This document shows, piece by piece, positions 61,705 through 64,000 of a stretch of 64,000 nt of DNA. The first letter of the stretch is position 1; every line of letters starts with the position of its first letter. This DNA is from Ulva prolifera (taxonomy: Eukaryota; Chlorophyta; Ulvophyceae; Ulvales; Ulvaceae), in contig CM041196.1 in assembly GCA_023078555.1 (NCBI GenBank), positions 4,030,001-4,094,000 on the forward strand, in the 5' to 3' direction. Both the position numbers and the translations under genes were made by a program. Below the pieces are notes generated by a model. That model was given only the letters and a program-made list of their open reading frames with translations. It was not told where the DNA came from and did no database searches.

Positions 61705-61793
61705 GGTGAGATGTGCGTGGGTGTCTTTGTGTTTGCTTTGTCTGCTTGCTACTTTCGCGGTGCTGCCCGCCTTGCTGCCTTTGTCCTTGTGAC
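61705..61793 (-). repeat. GTTACAAGGACAAAG repeat family, copy E
   Basis: About 94 percent identical to the first 90 bases of the copy at 62628, in opposite orientation, 835 bases apart. Confidence 0.85.
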
Positions 61794-61954
61794 ACAGCCA
61801 CAGGCAGGCAGCACCACAGGGCACAAGCTCGCCGACGCTAAAGCCAGCAGGCACCAAAGACCAGCACACCCATACCATGAGAATGGAGTCAATGCAGGTC
61901 CACGTGGACAGTGGCTGGAGGTACCTTCAGCTGCCGCGAAGCACGAATCTGTGT

Positions 61955-62500
61955 GATGACTGCAGCGCTGCGTGAGAATGTCAATGAATTCGCGCAGTTG
62001 CTGCTTGAAATCTTGCAAATCGCGCCCGGAAATTGACCAGAGTATGGTGAGCAGTGGCGTACATGCTGTCTTGCTCCGCATACCTTCGCGCAAAGCACGC
62101 ATGAGGATCGTCATTGAAAATTCAATTTCTACACAAGATATCTTGTGTAGAAATGGCGCCCGGTTGGCCAAGGAGGTAGTGAATACTGCACGTTCCAGGA
62201 GTTGCTGCGCTGCCGCTGCAACTCCCAATGCCAGCCTTCTGAGGCAACATATGTTTATATACCAAGCTGTTGTCGCCAGGAGCTGCATCCCGCCTGTCAA
62301 ACAATTGCGCCATCTGTCCGGGCCTGGAGACGGACCGGATCGCTCCGCTCCCAGGCGACATACAACCTGAGCTCAGCCCTAGCCATAGGGTATTCAACCA
62401 TGGGGCATGGCTTGTTCCGTCCATACCGAACTCTCTCCAGGCAAGCTGGTGACAGTGCTGAACAGGGGTACGCATCATGCAGATGATCCCGCTCGGGATC
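61955..62500 (+). pseudogene. degenerate three-copy family, copy 3
   Basis: Contains VNTARSRSCCAAAATPNASL, AVVARSCIPP and, further on, a LSPGKLVTVLN-like segment (about 62430-62465), in the same order as copies 1 and 2. A 30-bp perfect palindrome (62125-62154) lies just before the first of these. Confidence 0.4.
62113..62154. repeat. 30-bp perfect palindrome with adjacent 14-bp inverted repeat
   Basis: ATTTCTACACAAGAT (62125-62139) is followed directly by its reverse complement ATCTTGTGTAGAAAT (62140-62154). ATTGAAAATTCAAT at 62113-62126 is a second inverted repeat overlapping its left edge. Confidence 0.95.
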
Positions 62501-62606
62501 CTGCAAATTTTATTTGGGTTTTTGGCACATTTCCGGCGTCCGGCGTGGCCGGCTATGACATGCAAGCGGCAGTTGCACGATGTTGGAATTGTAGACCGCG
62601 CGGCCG

Positions 62607-63247
62607 CGGTTGCAGGTACAACCTAGCGTTACAAGGACAAAGGCAGCAAGGCGGGCAGCACCGCGAAAGTAGCAAGCAGACGAAGCAAACACCAAGGCAC
62701 CCACACACATCTCACCCATCACCGGCGCAGCAAGCGACACAGATCCGCAGACCGCCAAGCACACACCCACACACCAGCACACACACGCACAGACCCCACG
62801 GCCCAAACACAACAACACAACCGCCGACACCACAACGCCTGCCGCCATACGACAGGGCCGCGCCCAACACACTGCTGCCTGAGGCCGCCCATCATATGAT
62901 GCATGGCCGCCCGATCGCCGGGGGCCGCCCTAGCCCCAAACCCCACCCCCACCCCCCGAGCCACAGCACACCACGCCAGCCCGGCACACCGCCGCGAAGC
63001 CTCGCCGGCCCACGCCGCACCCAGGACAATGCATCGCCCAAGCCGTCTCCGCAATCCCTGCACATGCCAACGAAGGCACCCCGCACGCCCATCGGACCCG
63101 GCCCAGCTGGAGGCAGCGGCCATCGGTTGGTGGCGTCACGCGGTCGGGGCTCCCGAGGGGCACCCCACCGCTCAGGCCGGATGGCCTGTAAGCGGCGAGA
63201 GGTCATCAGACAGGACTGTGAGTCCCACGGTTGTAGGTACAACCTAG
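62607..63247 (+). mobile_element. 601-bp segment bounded by 20-bp direct repeats
   Basis: CGGTTGCAGGTACAACCTAG (62607-62626) and CGGTTGTAGGTACAACCTAG (63228-63247) differ at one base and frame 601 bp. The inner segment starts at once with the GTTACAAGGACAAAG repeat, then CA- and CCCA-rich sequence. This is the pattern of an insertion with a long target-site duplication, as made by non-LTR retroposons; each flank is also partly palindromic (GGTTGTA...TACAACC). No coding motif is seen inside. Confidence 0.45.
62628..62721 (+). repeat. GTTACAAGGACAAAG repeat family, copy D
   Basis: The longest clear copy. Its first base abuts the left 20-bp flanking repeat, which defines the 5' end of the family. 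Confidence 0.85.
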
Positions 63248-63800
63248 TGTGTGTTTGCGGAGTGCTGTTTGCGGTTGATTCAGACGAGTTTCTTTTATGG
63301 TATTCGTCTTCTCCTGTTGACTCTTCTGTAACATGATTCTGCAATTGTGCACATGTGCAGAGACACTTGCCGGCGTAACATCCTGGGAATGCATGCTTCA
63401 GGTGACTGGACTGGAGACTGGTTGCTCGTAGCAGCTCCCGTAGCCACACACAGGGCGATTTGAACGTTGTCCTTCGCTGCGTCCCCTCGGAGCACTGAGC
63501 TCTGATGCCATGTGAAGCTGTTTTGAATAGATGCCTTCCAGCGCCCTGCGTGTGATTTACTCCACTGACTGTTCTTGCTACGGAACTGACCTGGCCATCG
63601 TCGCCGAAATTGAAACGGAGAGCAAGCGCCCTGACAGCTTCGCACACGTCGGTACACAGTAATTACCACAGAAGCTACAGAAGCATGTCGTCTGATGGCT
63701 GTAAGGAAGTGGAGTGGCAGGGGCAAGCGTTCCCGTACCTGATGCACCATCCTAGGTCGTCAGGTGCTGCATCCACCGACACCGATCAATTGCATGCTTT
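63248..63800. other. terminal spacer, no gene assigned
   Basis: Open frames on both strands lack motifs. Nothing else recognised. Confidence 0.35.
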
Positions 63801-63821
63801 AGAAACTCTTGCCATTTCTCA

Positions 63822-63909
63822 AGGTGTCTGATTCTGCAGCGTCGGACTCATATGCCAAGCAGCGTGCTCGTGAGCAGGCAGAATCAGCCGATGCTGAGCC
63901 GCGGAAGGT
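63822..63909 (+). CDS. possible exon of a gene running off the window
   Basis: An in-frame stretch reads VSDSAASDSYAKQRAREQ followed by AESADAEPRK and then a GTGCGT donor at 63910, the donor type favoured in this window. It is helical and charged. No family is recognised, and an acceptor within it (at 63838) would shorten it. Confidence 0.3.
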
Positions 63910-64000
63910 GCGTCTTCTGGCCTACCGATGGCGTGTATGCTGATCGCAAGTAAACCGCAGTTCCTTCACGGCTGTATCTGAAGCGATGTAGATGTCAGCC

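Noticed and set aside
62407-63336. 309-codon plus-strand open frame at the window's end
   Set aside because: It runs through the interspersed repeat and CCCA-rich DNA and reads as Pro/His/Thr low complexity. Not treated as a gene.

Overview
This window looks like nuclear DNA of a green alga (Chlorophyta). Genes are broken into many short, GC-rich exons by GT-AG introns. Long poly-C/poly-G runs and ATGC/CA simple repeats lie in introns and spacers. Two genes point to a plastid: a nuclear-encoded sigma-70-type factor and a plastid-envelope-type nucleotide carrier. A more exact placement (for example Trebouxiophyceae versus Chlorophyceae) is not supported by anything I can see.

Layout. About 0.4-5.4 kb (+): a coiled-coil protein with a long disordered tail and a PP1-docking-like C-terminal motif. 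8.7-6.6 kb (-): a plastid RNA polymerase sigma factor. 15.7-10.6 kb (-): a GAF-domain protein kinase with a non-RD catalytic loop. 17.5-18.4 kb: an AT-rich, hAT-like non-autonomous element. 20.5-24.3 kb (+): a plastid ADP/ATP- or PAPS-type mitochondrial-carrier-family protein, for which I could place every splice junction (361 aa). 27.2-25.2 kb (-): a 353-aa, probably plastid-targeted alpha/beta hydrolase with an intact Ser-Asp-His triad. 28.4-36.0 kb (+): a six-transmembrane K+ channel with a cyclic-nucleotide-binding domain that is split by a large insertion. 41.8-38.2 kb (-): a bZIP transcription factor with a very long C-terminal region.

42-54 kb is gene-poor and repeat-rich. It holds a hAT transposase fragment, dispersed repeat pairs, perfect palindromes and copies of a short interspersed repeat family that recurs across the window. 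54.7-61.5 kb (+) carries two diverged tandem copies of a leucine-rich-repeat gene, both interrupted. Around and between them lie copies of another degenerate family. The last 2.5 kb is mostly repeat, with one possible exon at the edge.

Functional links between neighbours are weak, as is usual in eukaryotes. The sigma factor, carrier and hydrolase share a plastid theme. The hydrolase and channel are divergent across about 1.2 kb. Carrier/hydrolase and channel/bZIP are convergent. Splice sites were placed by reading frame and family conservation and have no transcript support. The most unusual signals are the split cyclic-nucleotide-binding domain, the interspersed repeat family whose copies share one open frame, several long perfect palindromes, and homopolymer C tracts that start just inside introns.
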